Shown here piece after piece: positions 7,874 to 16,069 of a stretch of DNA of 64,000 bases. The position numbers were made by a program, and so were the translations under genes. This stretch comes from Sphingobacterium corticibacter (lineage in GTDB: Bacteria; Bacteroidota; Bacteroidia; Sphingobacteriales; Sphingobacteriaceae), in the NCBI RefSeq assembly GCF_003076635.1, contig NZ_QDKG01000001.1:1240001-1304000 (forward strand), in the 5' to 3' direction. The notes beneath the pieces are model-generated. The model had not been told where the DNA came from. It did no database searches and saw nothing but the letters and a program-made list of their open reading frames with translations. Positions within the stretch are counted from its first letter, which is position 1, and every line of letters starts with the position of its first letter.

Positions 7874-8559
7874 TGTATCGCATCCTGAATATTCGCCACA
7901 TTCGTATCAGTGCCTCGGATTTTGGTTACCTCTGTAGTGCGGTGGCTAGCCAACTCTCCTTTGAATGGAATTATCAATTGCTCGATTTCTTGGCGGCCAT
8001 CAGCAAACAACCAAGCATCGCGGTTTTCCTCGGGAACAATCAGTGGCATGCGTTTACCTACGTTGTGGATATCGGCCATCTGATCGTTGGCTTCTGTTGT
8101 TAGAATGGAGAATGTCGGGTATTCTTTTCCTTCTTCGTTTCTCCATATGCTGTAGGTGATGCCTAGCGTGAATATCTCGCGATCGGGCATGTATACGAAG
8201 AAGTTCTGATCATTGGTTTTACCATTGGTTGCATGTGGCTCAAAAAATCCATTGACATACAACAAACCGCGGTACTTGCCAATCACATTTTTGTACGATG
8301 CTTTATCAAAAATCTCTTCGCCTTTTGCATTAAGAGTATTGGCTGATTTGTTCGCATCTGCTTCACTTTTTACCCAATAAGGTATAAGCTTCCATCTTGC
8401 CGGAATAATCTCATCTACGTTGCTATTTAACGTTACTGGAAGGTATGGCCGCGCGAAGCCGCTGACGTGAAATATTTCTGGTTGATCGTAAAGGACATCT
8501 TTGCCCAATATTGCTTTCTGTAATTCCTTTTTTCCTGGAGTAGCTGTATGATAGCACAT
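7870..8559 (-). CDS. SRAP (HMCES/YedK) family abasic-site crosslinking protein
   Basis: 229 residues, normal length for the SOS-response-associated peptidase family, which forms a covalent thiazolidine link to abasic sites in single-stranded DNA. Cys2 directly follows the start Met (MCYHT), as required after Met removal. The other conserved parts are present in variant form: NAKGEEIF near residues 77-84 (family NARxET), GFFEPH near 106-111 (family GFYEW) and IHNVGKRMP near 167-175 (family iHdRMP). A small membrane protein gene lies 2 bp upstream in the same direction. SRAP genes are frequent in prophages, where they may protect replicating phage DNA. Confidence 0.88.
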   Translation of the reverse strand: MCYHTATPGKKELQKAILGKDVLYDQPEIFHVSGFARPYLPVTLNSNVDEIIPARWKLIPYWVKSEADANKSANTLNAKGEEIFDKASYKNVIGKYRGLLYVNGFFEPHATNGKTNDQNFFVYMPDREIFTLGITYSIWRNEEGKEYPTFSILTTEANDQMADIHNVGKRMPLIVPEENRDAWLFADGRQEIEQLIIPFKGELASHRTTEVTKIRGTDTNVANIQDAIQ

Positions 8560-8561
8560 AA

Positions 8562-8747
8562 TTAGTAATTTAGAGGTGGTTCATGTGGATCGATGTTACA
8601 AACAAAACCATATGAGAAAGATACAAATCCTAATATGAATAGTGGCACTTCAAGTAGAGTTTCTAAAATAGTAGTATGAATACTGTAGGTATATAGGGCT
8701 ATTCCCATAAGGGATATGCCCAAGGTTATAAATAGGTAGGTTTTCAT
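8562..8747 (-). CDS. Small membrane protein, 61 aa
   Basis: 61 residues with two hydrophobic segments (about 3-22 and 30-51) and a polar tail CNIDPHEPPLNY. The stop lies 2 bp before the start of the SRAP gene, so the two are probably one transcript. The start codon shares the palindromic CATG at 8745-8748 with a rightward ATG. No family recognised. Confidence 0.5.
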   Translation of the reverse strand: MKTYLFITLGISLMGIALYTYSIHTTILETLLEVPLFILGFVSFSYGFVCNIDPHEPPLNY

Positions 8748-8790
8748 GTTAAATTTACGTAAACAAAAGTCATACCCAATATTAATTGAG

Positions 8791-9051
8791 ATGAAATACG
8801 TTACACTAACACATAAAGTTCTGCGTGGTTTGCGCGATCAAGGATTTAATATTTTACGATCGACCTCGCCACTAAGTAGCGAGAATCCATCTTGGTATCC
8901 AGACACAGTAGGCTTGGATGATTTCATGCATTGGGAGAATAACGAGTTTCGACTTCTGAATATTCCTTTTGAAGAAAAACACCTATTGGTTATTCAAGAT
9001 GCTCTCGATAATATCAATGAAGAAGATTTGATTGGTGAGGTTTGGATCTAA
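8791..9051 (+). CDS. Hypothetical protein, 86 aa
   Basis: From ATG 8791 the product is MKYVTLTHKVLRGLRDQGF..., 86 residues, acidic at the C-terminus and soluble. An in-frame ATG at 8746 would add 15 residues but would exactly overlap the start of the divergent gene, so the later start is preferred. The N-terminal helix and an E/D-rich end resemble small phage accessory or inhibitor proteins, but no family is recognised. Confidence 0.5.
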   Translation: MKYVTLTHKVLRGLRDQGFNILRSTSPLSSENPSWYPDTVGLDDFMHWENNEFRLLNIPFEEKHLLVIQDALDNINEEDLIGEVWI

Positions 9052-9093
9052 GTTGATCTCATCAAATCATTGAATGTAAATTTGTGGATGTAG

Positions 9094-9420
9094 TTAATTC
9101 CAGTAAGTTCCGTTCAACCCTAAAATAGCCCCAATCCAAATAGATACAGCTAATAATAGCGTCCCCATACCCATAAGTAGCCACTTTGGAAGAATGTGCT
9201 GAAGGTATCTGGTTGATAGATAGTACAACGCTCCACCAACAGCTCCCGATAATGGAATCAGTACTAATGGCTTTATGAACCAAAAAAATCCCCATTCATC
9301 ATTGTGTGGAGTATTGCCATATATAAAAGGGCTAACAACAAAAATACCAAGCGCTGCACCAAACATCATCTTGATTTTAAAATCATTTGAACTGATTCGA
9401 AAAACCCTTCTACGTGTCAT
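9094..9420 (-). CDS. Small integral membrane protein, about 3 TM
   Basis: 108 residues with a basic start (MTRRRVFRISSNDFKIK) and three hydrophobic segments at about 18-34, 47-67 and 80-102. Small glycine-containing segments (FGAALGIFV, LSGAVGGALYYL) suit helix packing. Similar short proteins occur in Bacteroidetes without known function. Leftward and alone, it may be prophage or host accessory DNA. Confidence 0.5.
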   Translation of the reverse strand: MTRRRVFRISSNDFKIKMMFGAALGIFVVSPFIYGNTPHNDEWGFFWFIKPLVLIPLSGAVGGALYYLSTRYLQHILPKWLLMGMGTLLLAVSIWIGAILGLNGTYWN

Positions 9421-9495
9421 TTTAGTTCATAATTTACGATTTCAATATACGATAAAGTTTGGAATACTGGCATAGAGTTAGCCAGCTATATTACT

Positions 9496-9630
9496 ATGAA
9501 GAGACCTAAAATATTCAAATCATGGAGTAAGCGGCAATACTCAGCCTTTAAATGGTTTTTTCTTGCGCCAATAGGGATTTATATTCTCGGAAGGCTTATT
9601 ATTTTGGTTGTGTTACTATTGGATCGCTGA
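9496..9630 (+). CDS. Small 44-aa single-TM protein
   Basis: ATG at 9496, TGA at 9628-9630. The product starts MKRPKIFKSWSKRQYSAFKW, very basic, and ends in one hydrophobic helix (about residues 21-42) with DR at the C-terminus, giving an N-in topology by the positive-inside rule. It lies in a 308-bp gap otherwise without genes. Basic N-terminus plus single helix is typical for real small membrane proteins, but homology cannot be judged here. Confidence 0.4.
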   Translation: MKRPKIFKSWSKRQYSAFKWFFLAPIGIYILGRLIILVVLLLDR

Positions 9631-9729
9631 TACAATAGATATTTAGTTTATGATCCTAATATTTAATTTTATGATAATGGTGTCAACTAGCATTAACTAA
9701 TTAAGGCTACATGACACCAATTACATATA

Positions 9730-9939
9730 CTACACCTTCAACTTCCCAATCATCACCCCCAAATGAAACATATTCTTTGCTCCAAACTTCGCGCGTAGAT
9801 CGGAAATATACTTTTCAATGGAGCTTAGACTATTCGGCTTGATACCTTCCTTGTAGAGTTCCTCGGAAACCTCTCTTTGTGATTTTCCTTCACTCAATTT
9901 CTTGATCAGTAGTTTTTCGAATTTAGTTAGTGTGGGCAT
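9730..9939 (-). CDS. Stand-alone LuxR-type (GerE) HTH protein
   Basis: 69 residues covering just one LuxR-type DNA-binding domain: LTKFEKLLIKKLSEGKSQREVSEELY is the first helices with the G-x-S turn and SLSSIEKYISDLRAKFGAKNMFHLGVMIGKL the recognition helix and last helix. No receiver or sensor part is attached. It may act with the receiver-like protein at 5875-6222 or as an independent prophage regulator. Confidence 0.7.
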   Translation of the reverse strand: MPTLTKFEKLLIKKLSEGKSQREVSEELYKEGIKPNSLSSIEKYISDLRAKFGAKNMFHLGVMIGKLKV

Positions 9940-10022
9940 GGTGTGAAGGTAAAGATAATACTACTTAAGAAATTATTTCAGATCAATATGACGTGTGTCA
10001 AAAATGATATTCTGCCGAACTC

Positions 10023-10030
10023 TATATTTG
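10023..10030 (+). promoter_or_regulatory. -7 promoter box TATATTTG, apparently leaderless gene
   Basis: Exact TAnnTTTG. The ATG of the next gene begins at 10035, only 4 bases after the box, so transcription should start at or beside the A of the start codon. Confidence 0.5.
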
Positions 10031-10034
10031 TAAT

Positions 10035-10274
10035 ATGAAACCTGTTGAATATGATTTCATATGTGATGTTGTTTTTACTGAAGCTATGCTTCGCTTTGAA
10101 AACAACATCGCTAACATCAAAGAATTAGAGTTTACATTCTATTTGATGTCAGTTGGAGAATTAAGTCTCATTATTTTTGATGAAGAATTTAAATTATTTC
10201 CAGGTAGAGTCCGATTTTTTATTAAAAACAGGATACTATATTATTTATTAAAGTTAGCTGGTCAGATCGGCTAG
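10035..10274 (+). CDS. Hypothetical protein, 79 aa
   Basis: 79 residues, soluble at the start (MKPVEYDFICDVVFTEAMLRF) and ending in a hydrophobic/basic region (FFIKNRILYYLLKLAGQIG). It has its own promoter box immediately upstream and its last codons form one arm of a terminator hairpin, so the gene looks like a compact single transcription unit. No family recognised. Confidence 0.5.
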   Translation: MKPVEYDFICDVVFTEAMLRFENNIANIKELEFTFYLMSVGELSLIIFDEEFKLFPGRVRFFIKNRILYYLLKLAGQIG

Positions 10275-10290
10275 CTAACTTTATTTTCTT
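10249..10290 (+). terminator. Intrinsic terminator overlapping gene end
   Basis: Perfect 11-bp arms at 10249-10259 and 10273-10283 followed by TTTTC. The first arm lies inside the coding region of the gene ending at 10274 and the second covers its stop. Confidence 0.65.
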
Positions 10291-12082
10291 AAGCCGCCGC
10301 TATAAGCAATACTTCGCCTTCCTGCTCCGCCCATGCTTCGACCACATGTGGCACAACACTATTTCCGATGAACTTCTTTTGATCTGATTGATTACCATAC
10401 AAGCGATAGTCAGCTGGGAAGCCTTGAATAAGCTTCAGCTCTGATACTTTGAGCATACGCATTTTGATATCGGAAATTCCATACATGGCCATGAATTCTT
10501 TGATTTTTATCATGGTTTCCGAATCACCTTTGTACACTTCGATTATCACGTCTACAGCAACATCATATTGGATGAAGTACAATGGTGCTTTATCTTGCCT
10601 CGCAATAATTGTTGCACATGGTTGCTCAATATGCATTGTATGCCCACCGTGTGATGGGTTGTATATAAATCCTTTAGCGGTCATTAATGAGTGCTTATCA
10701 TTTGTTAGAAGTGTTCCAGCTGGACGGTCGACCGATTGATGATTGTGTTCTCCCGAATAGGACTTATCCAACCAATTTGTTTGAATAAGTGTAAATCGAT
10801 CTTTAGTGGTGAGCGTGCCGGCAGGTTCGTTTACCGATTGCACATTATCACCATTCCCATAATACTTTGCTAAAAATGAAGGATTAACTACATAATGGTG
10901 CTTGCGACTCGCTAGTACTGTTGGACAAGGTTCTTCTACTGAACGGGAGATCCCACTAAAATTACTTGTCAGTACAAATGGCTGAACCTTTACGAATGAA
11001 TTATGATCAATAGTCGTAATTGACGATAGCGGATTATCTATTGATGTTACTTGCCCGAATGGATCACCGCTGAAATACTTCGCAATGAAGGAAGTCTGCA
11101 CTAATCCCAATCGATTTTGACAAGCGATGGTCGGCATTGGTTCGTCGGTTGATGGTGTGCGGATCTTACCTTGCTGATTCATGGAGTTGTATTTCATGAT
11201 GAAATTAGCTTTACCTCCAGCTACTTCTTTTATCAAGCCAGCATAGATCCGTTTCAAACTGTTTTCTACTAAAGGTTTCTTACGTCCAAATATACTTTCA
11301 CCCTCATCATCGAAATCAAGAAGGTCGCGTACCGGCATCCACTTCAAAAGGCCACCGCCGAAAAGATCTTGCTTTCCATTTCCCGTCTTAGAATGCGTTG
11401 GCTTCGGCCAAATTATTGGTAGACTAGGTTTAGCGAAACATCCGAATAGCCTATTGCGCGAAGTGTAAGCACCGAAATCAGCGGAGTTCATTTCGCGCCA
11501 TTCATCGCGATACCCCAAATCATTGATATGAGCACGCCATCTCAGCCAGTCGCGGCCTGACTTCATGCTTACGGGCTTTCCCTTTTCATTTAATGGCCCC
11601 CAAGACATGAACTCCACAACGTTTTCAATTTTGATGTAATCAGGATCTAGTGCGGTAACGTATCGATCCAAATGATCGGCTAATGTACGGCTGTCTGCGT
11701 CACGTGCTTGGCCGCCCTTGGCTTTACTAAAATTGGTGCACTCTAGGGATGCCCAAAGAACAACCTTAGCATTTGGGTAAAGCTTGCGATATGTGGCAAC
11801 GATTTCTACTAATGGCACGAGATCCAGTATCCGTATATCCTCTTCGAAGTGATATACCTCTGGGTGATTCTCCCAATGGCTACGGATAGCTTTGTAATCG
11901 TGGTTTACGCAAGCAGCGACAATTGCAATCGGGTTTCCTTGCGAATCTTTAGCGCGCGCAAATCCTGTCGTTGTGCCGCCAGCGCCACAGAATAGATCAA
12001 TCACTATGTATCTGATGGCTTCTGGCCGTGTGACGAGTTGTGGTTTGAATGGTTTATGTTGAAGTATAAATGCGTTTATCAT
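10289..12082 (-). CDS. C5-cytosine DNA methyltransferase with six internal repeats
   Basis: 597 residues. Motif I is DLFCGAGG (29-36); the motif IV loop reads ASLECTNFSK (111-120), with the nucleophile Cys115 in an LEC context where most families have PC; motif VI is EN (153-154); motif VIII is TSRNRLF (207-213); the C-terminal LIQGFPADY and FIGNSVVPHV (551-580) are motifs IX/X. Between VIII and IX lie about 210 residues with six diverged repeats of about 35 residues (294-504), each centred on S(V/I)(D/E/N)xPxxT(I/L). This is the place of the target-recognition domain. It probably modifies phage and host DNA against restriction. It starts 2 bp after the preceding small gene, last in the leftward operon. 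Confidence 0.88.
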   Translation of the reverse strand: MINAFILQHKPFKPQLVTRPEAIRYIVIDLFCGAGGTTTGFARAKDSQGNPIAIVAACVNHDYKAIRSHWENHPEVYHFEEDIRILDLVPLVEIVATYRKLYPNAKVVLWASLECTNFSKAKGGQARDADSRTLADHLDRYVTALDPDYIKIENVVEFMSWGPLNEKGKPVSMKSGRDWLRWRAHINDLGYRDEWREMNSADFGAYTSRNRLFGCFAKPSLPIIWPKPTHSKTGNGKQDLFGGGLLKWMPVRDLLDFDDEGESIFGRKKPLVENSLKRIYAGLIKEVAGGKANFIMKYNSMNQQGKIRTPSTDEPMPTIACQNRLGLVQTSFIAKYFSGDPFGQVTSIDNPLSSITTIDHNSFVKVQPFVLTSNFSGISRSVEEPCPTVLASRKHHYVVNPSFLAKYYGNGDNVQSVNEPAGTLTTKDRFTLIQTNWLDKSYSGEHNHQSVDRPAGTLLTNDKHSLMTAKGFIYNPSHGGHTMHIEQPCATIIARQDKAPLYFIQYDVAVDVIIEVYKGDSETMIKIKEFMAMYGISDIKMRMLKVSELKLIQGFPADYRLYGNQSDQKKFIGNSVVPHVVEAWAEQEGEVLLIAAA

Positions 12083-12084
12083 TA

Positions 12085-12297
12085 CTATTTCTCTGTTAGG
12101 TAAGCCACCATTATCAACTTAACATTGCTTATTTCTGGAGCTTCGTATTCAATTTCAAGTTCGGTTTGTCCTTTTTCTTGCATCTTTACAAGCGTATAGT
12201 GCACCAGTATTCTAGCTGCTAATTCACTTGTGACAGCACCTTTCTTTAGTAGCTTCATTAGGAATCTTACCCAAAGTTTCTTGATGTAGTACTTCAT
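12085..12297 (-). CDS. Hypothetical prophage protein, 70 aa
   Basis: 70 residues: a strongly basic amphipathic start (MKYYIKKLWVRFLMKLLKKG) and an acidic beta-like C-terminal half (TELEIEYEAPEISNVKLIMVAYL). It sits 5 bp after one small gene and 2 bp before the C5 methyltransferase gene in the same operon. No family recognised. Confidence 0.55.
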   Translation of the reverse strand: MKYYIKKLWVRFLMKLLKKGAVTSELAARILVHYTLVKMQEKGQTELEIEYEAPEISNVKLIMVAYLTEK

Positions 12298-12302
12298 CGT
12301 AT

Positions 12303-12548
12303 TTACTGATATTTCGTGTTATCACTCATATTACTGATATCGGCCAATTCCTTTGGCCAGTTTATTTTGCTTTGGCGCGTCAACACCAAATTATGCGCAT
12401 TGTAGTGGCTACTATGAAAAGTCATCACCTTTGCCGATAGTTGCTCTAAATCCCTGACGTTACATCCGCACAAGCTTGCTACCTCCACGTAGGACATTCC
12501 CATGCCGTGGAGTAGTTCGAGTGCGGATGCTATTTCTTTTTTGGTCAT
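12303..12548 (-). CDS. Small HTH-like protein, 81 aa
   Basis: 81 residues. The first half (MTKKEIASALELLHGMGMSYVEVASLCGCNVRDLEQLSAK) has the spacing of a helix-turn-helix of sigma-70 region 4 or RNAP sigma type, with SYVEVASLCGCNVRDLEQLS as turn and second helix. The second half is polar. It lies between the helicase-methyltransferase and a 70-aa gene, spaced by 3 and 5 bp. A small regulator of the operon is possible. Confidence 0.55.
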   Translation of the reverse strand: MTKKEIASALELLHGMGMSYVEVASLCGCNVRDLEQLSAKVMTFHSSHYNAHNLVLTRQSKINWPKELADISNMSDNTKYQ

Positions 12549-12551
12549 GGA

Positions 12552-15071
12552 CTAAGCGCTGAGCATATCGAAAAGCGTGGGTACCGATAGCTTGTACTCC
12601 AAGGCCTTCAAATAGAATAATCCATCGTCGTAGTAGTTTGGATTAAGCTCTGCTGATACTGCTTTTCTATTTAGCTTTAATGATTGGTGGGCAGTAGAAA
12701 ATAGGCCGCCAAAAGGATCGTCAACCAAATCACCTTCGTTTGTGAATCGGTAAATCAATCGGTCTATGATATCCAACTGCAGTGGGCAGATGTGTTTCTC
12801 GCGCTTCCGGTTTGCCTGATTGGCGTTTAGCGTATTCATGCGATTGATGTCTGTCCAAACCATGTCGCTGTTTGATGTCGGGGGGATGGTCATGAATAGC
12901 TTTGATAGCTTACCTGTTTTATCTAGATCATCGCACACGCGCAAATGCTCCTGAAAGTTGTACACGGTCGATGCATCGAAAGACTTCCACTTATTGAACA
13001 CATACTTCATGTCTGCCTTAGATAGCTCGTCGAAGGACAAAAAGCGATCACCGCTAGACTTCCAATAAGCATGTGCGTCAAGCTGCCAAAGCGAAAGCAG
13101 GTATTCGTCAATCTTCTTTACTACTGGATCATCAGCATAGGCATTATTCATTTCAGTTGGTGCTTTGCGGAAAAGCAAAACATACTCTGGAAGTCCAACA
13201 CCCATTTTTGTTGCGTCCTTGCGCTGCTCGCCCCACGTGAGTCGATAGGTTTGATTATTCTCACGAACTACATCTGTGGTGATGGTGATCTTGCCGACAA
13301 GATAGAAACCATGTTTGCGGAAGCATCTCACCGTATCGCCGCTGAAATCGTCAATTGTTGTAAAGCAAGTTCCGTTTTGATGTGAATAACGGATCCTGTC
13401 TTTAACGTGTATTGCAGCCACACGACCGGGCTTCAATGTACGGTGCAGTTCAGGTACCAAGAAGTCCATCTGCTTAAAGAATCCTTCATTGCCATAATTG
13501 TGTCCGAAGTCGTTGTAATTATCACTGTATTCGTAGTGGTCACCGAATGGAATAGATGTAAGGATCATATCCGTATGATTGTCGGGCATCTCCTGATGTA
13601 TGATTGTGGTGTCCTCGTTGTATACCGTAGCACCTGCGACCGTTGCAGATCTGCGGCTATTGAATAGTTGACGTTTCATATCTGATTTAATTTTGGATGA
13701 GTTCAATCCGTACTCGCGCACTAGGTTGATCATCTCGGTTTGCAACTCAATGTGTTTGCTCCACTTCTCTTTCAAGGTCTTTAGTACCTCTCGTTCATTT
13801 TGGGTGTGTATCACCCAAACATCCACTTCATTAGTTTGCCCAAATCTGTATGTGCGATGAATGGCCTGTATGAAATCATTGAATTTGAAGTCAATTCCCA
13901 CAAAGATCATTTTGTGGCAATGATGCTGCAAGTTGCATCCGGATCCTGCGATCTTAGGTTTAGTTGAAAGGATCTGGTATTTGCCTTCGCTGAAATCGAT
14001 CAACAGACGTTCTTTTTCATCATTTGTCTGTGATCCGAAAACCGATTGCAAATCATCGTGATGTGGCGACGATTTGAATTTCTTTTCTATTTCAACACGC
14101 TCCGCCTCCAGATGATGCCATAGAATCCAGTTGTCATGCTTGCCATTCTCCTGGACAATATCGAAAGCTGTGTCTACACGTAAATCAACTGATTCAGACT
14201 TTTCTCTGCTAACATCAATAAGGCTTTTTGTGGTATCCTTGAACATTACGATATCACCTTTTTTGTTGGTGATCACATCAAGGTTTATGTTGGTAACCTC
14301 TTTTTCGTGAAGATTCAACTTCGGCAAATCATATCCATGATCGTCGAACCCTAAATCGGACGGCTTATTGATAAAGACCGCCCAAGTGGCAACCCATTTC
14401 CAAAACTCTTCTTTCTTGTTTTCGTATAAAGTGAGATGGCCAGCTTTTGTGCTGTCGCGTTGGAAGAAGCGAGTGAGAGCATGGCCGCGATCGATCACGC
14501 CTAAGTAATCAGCATAGTTCAAAATCTCGATGAAGTCATTTGGTGTCGGTGTGGCCGTAGCGACAAATCGGTAAGGGATCTGTTTGAAATAATGCAGCAC
14601 ATAATTTGTCGTTTCCGTTTTCAAGTTCCGAAGTATCGAAGCCTCGTCGAATGATACGCCGCCGAATACAGAAGGATCTATGTCGCCTTTGCGGATGCGT
14701 TCGTAGTTGGTCAAATAGACTGCCATCTCCGCTACATTGGCTTCGTCAGTATCCGTAATGTAGTGTACCGGATATCCTGTTTCCAAGAATTCGTTATCTC
14801 TCCGAAACTCACCAACAACAGCTAGTGGCATGCATATCAAGAATGGTTTACCTGTTATGGCAATTACCTGTTTTGCGATTTCCAACTGCATCATGGATTT
14901 TCCTAACCCAAAGCTGGCGAAGATCGCGCGACGGCCACCTTCTATACACCAAGGAACAATCACCTTTTGATGTGATAGAAGTTTTGGTGACAGGATGGCC
15001 GGATCGATCTTGGTACCGAAGTTTTCAGCTACTACAATCTTGCTTTCTAGGAATGCTTTGTAGTTATCCAT
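12552..15071 (-). CDS. SNF2-like helicase fused to N4/N6-type DNA methyltransferase
   Basis: 839 residues. The N-terminal half is a superfamily 2 ATPase: Walker A FGLGKS (54-59), Walker B DEAS (142-145), ATATPTPND (motif III, about 171-179) and QAIHRTYRFGQ (motif VI of SNF2 type, about 398-408). From about 495 on comes an amino-methyltransferase of permuted (beta) order: TSIPFG near 507-512 where TSPPF/DPPY is usual, and DPFGG near 786-790 (motif I, SAM binding) followed by AVSAELNPNYY. Helicase-methyltransferase fusions such as DarB of P1 protect phage DNA. It overlaps the ASCH gene upstream by 8 bp. Confidence 0.88.
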   Translation of the reverse strand: MDNYKAFLESKIVVAENFGTKIDPAILSPKLLSHQKVIVPWCIEGGRRAIFASFGLGKSMMQLEIAKQVIAITGKPFLICMPLAVVGEFRRDNEFLETGYPVHYITDTDEANVAEMAVYLTNYERIRKGDIDPSVFGGVSFDEASILRNLKTETTNYVLHYFKQIPYRFVATATPTPNDFIEILNYADYLGVIDRGHALTRFFQRDSTKAGHLTLYENKKEEFWKWVATWAVFINKPSDLGFDDHGYDLPKLNLHEKEVTNINLDVITNKKGDIVMFKDTTKSLIDVSREKSESVDLRVDTAFDIVQENGKHDNWILWHHLEAERVEIEKKFKSSPHHDDLQSVFGSQTNDEKERLLIDFSEGKYQILSTKPKIAGSGCNLQHHCHKMIFVGIDFKFNDFIQAIHRTYRFGQTNEVDVWVIHTQNEREVLKTLKEKWSKHIELQTEMINLVREYGLNSSKIKSDMKRQLFNSRRSATVAGATVYNEDTTIIHQEMPDNHTDMILTSIPFGDHYEYSDNYNDFGHNYGNEGFFKQMDFLVPELHRTLKPGRVAAIHVKDRIRYSHQNGTCFTTIDDFSGDTVRCFRKHGFYLVGKITITTDVVRENNQTYRLTWGEQRKDATKMGVGLPEYVLLFRKAPTEMNNAYADDPVVKKIDEYLLSLWQLDAHAYWKSSGDRFLSFDELSKADMKYVFNKWKSFDASTVYNFQEHLRVCDDLDKTGKLSKLFMTIPPTSNSDMVWTDINRMNTLNANQANRKREKHICPLQLDIIDRLIYRFTNEGDLVDDPFGGLFSTAHQSLKLNRKAVSAELNPNYYDDGLFYLKALEYKLSVPTLFDMLSA

Positions 15072-15807
15072 TTGATCCTCCTCTCAAAGTATTGATGTCA
15101 ATAGAGTAAGGCCATGTATCGGGTTTTTCGATTCTTTCAAATTCATACACCCACACCCACGGGTTTGCATCCCATGAATCCATTCCGTTGATAGATTGCC
15201 AAAGTTCTTTGTAAGCCAATATTGCGGTAGGCTCGTGAAGAGGGAAATTATAATCCCATTCCTGTTTTAGTCCATAACCGTAACCACCTGCCCGATCTAC
15301 TCCGATTATTCCCTCTGCAATAGCATCACCATCCGTGATATCATGCAAACGTTCCGCGCGCACACCGGTAACCTTCAAGAATAGCCGACATGCTCTTTTA
15401 GGCATGAAGATAGATGGCTTCCACTTCCAAGAATCAATAAACCTCTTGCCAACACCATTCCATATGTCGCCAAACTTTTCTTCGTTCTGTTTTTCGTCAG
15501 CTCGATAAACGTATTCTGATGTTCTGCCTTCAAATTCTCTATCTGTATGTATCTGAATCCAAGTTTCCCGACACCAAAGTACATCACCAACATTTGCGAT
15601 AGGTTTGATATCGTTGGTAGTGTCGTTTTTAGGTCGTTCGTCCCAATCAATTGAAGTTATGCCAGTAACAACGCCATCGAGAGTTTTACCAACTTGAAAC
15701 AGGCCGCTTTCGTGCTTGCTTTTGATAATTCGCCTTGTTTGCGTTTTAGTTCCCTCAAGTATTGCCTGTACCATCGGTGCGCTAAAAAGAATTGGTTTAA
15801 TAGTCAT
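15064..15807 (-). CDS. ASCH-domain phage protein
   Basis: 247 residues with the layout of phage ASCH proteins: ILFSAPMVQAILEGTKTQTRRII at the start, GDVLWCRETW near residues 84-93, KPSIFMPKRACRLFLKVTGVRAERL near 130-154 and an end with WDANPWVWVYEFE. ASCH domains are PUA-related and bind RNA or modified nucleotides; the exact phage role is not known. It overlaps the gene upstream by 11 bp and the helicase gene downstream by 8 bp, so it is surely part of the operon. Confidence 0.8.
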   Translation of the reverse strand: MTIKPILFSAPMVQAILEGTKTQTRRIIKSKHESGLFQVGKTLDGVVTGITSIDWDERPKNDTTNDIKPIANVGDVLWCRETWIQIHTDREFEGRTSEYVYRADEKQNEEKFGDIWNGVGKRFIDSWKWKPSIFMPKRACRLFLKVTGVRAERLHDITDGDAIAEGIIGVDRAGGYGYGLKQEWDYNFPLHEPTAILAYKELWQSINGMDSWDANPWVWVYEFERIEKPDTWPYSIDINTLRGGSNG

Positions 15808-16069
15808 TGTCGCTTCCTCCTTTCCCCTTCACCGGCTTAGCAAGATAAGGTGATGTGAATGATTTGTCTTCTTTTGCTTTTCTCTCTGCCCAGGCGCGTT
15901 TGATCTCATCGTCTGTACGTGGATCGTTGATCTTGACATATACACACATACTCATGAACGGTATGTGCACTTTTCTCTGCTTTTTAGGATCATGCACGCG
16001 AGTAGGGTAGACCTTTGATCCTTGGGTTACTTTTACTTCACCCTTTTGCATGTGTGAGGCTTCTCTCAT
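15797..16069 (-). CDS. Hypothetical prophage protein, 90 aa
   Basis: 90 residues, basic, with HIPFMSMCVYVKINDPRTDDEIKRAWAERK in the middle. ATG 16069 overlaps the stop of a 36-codon gene as ATGA, which favours this start over the inner Met at 16051. The C-terminal tail is Lys/Gly-rich. No family recognised. Confidence 0.6.
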   Translation of the reverse strand: MREASHMQKGEVKVTQGSKVYPTRVHDPKKQRKVHIPFMSMCVYVKINDPRTDDEIKRAWAERKAKEDKSFTSPYLAKPVKGKGGSDNDY

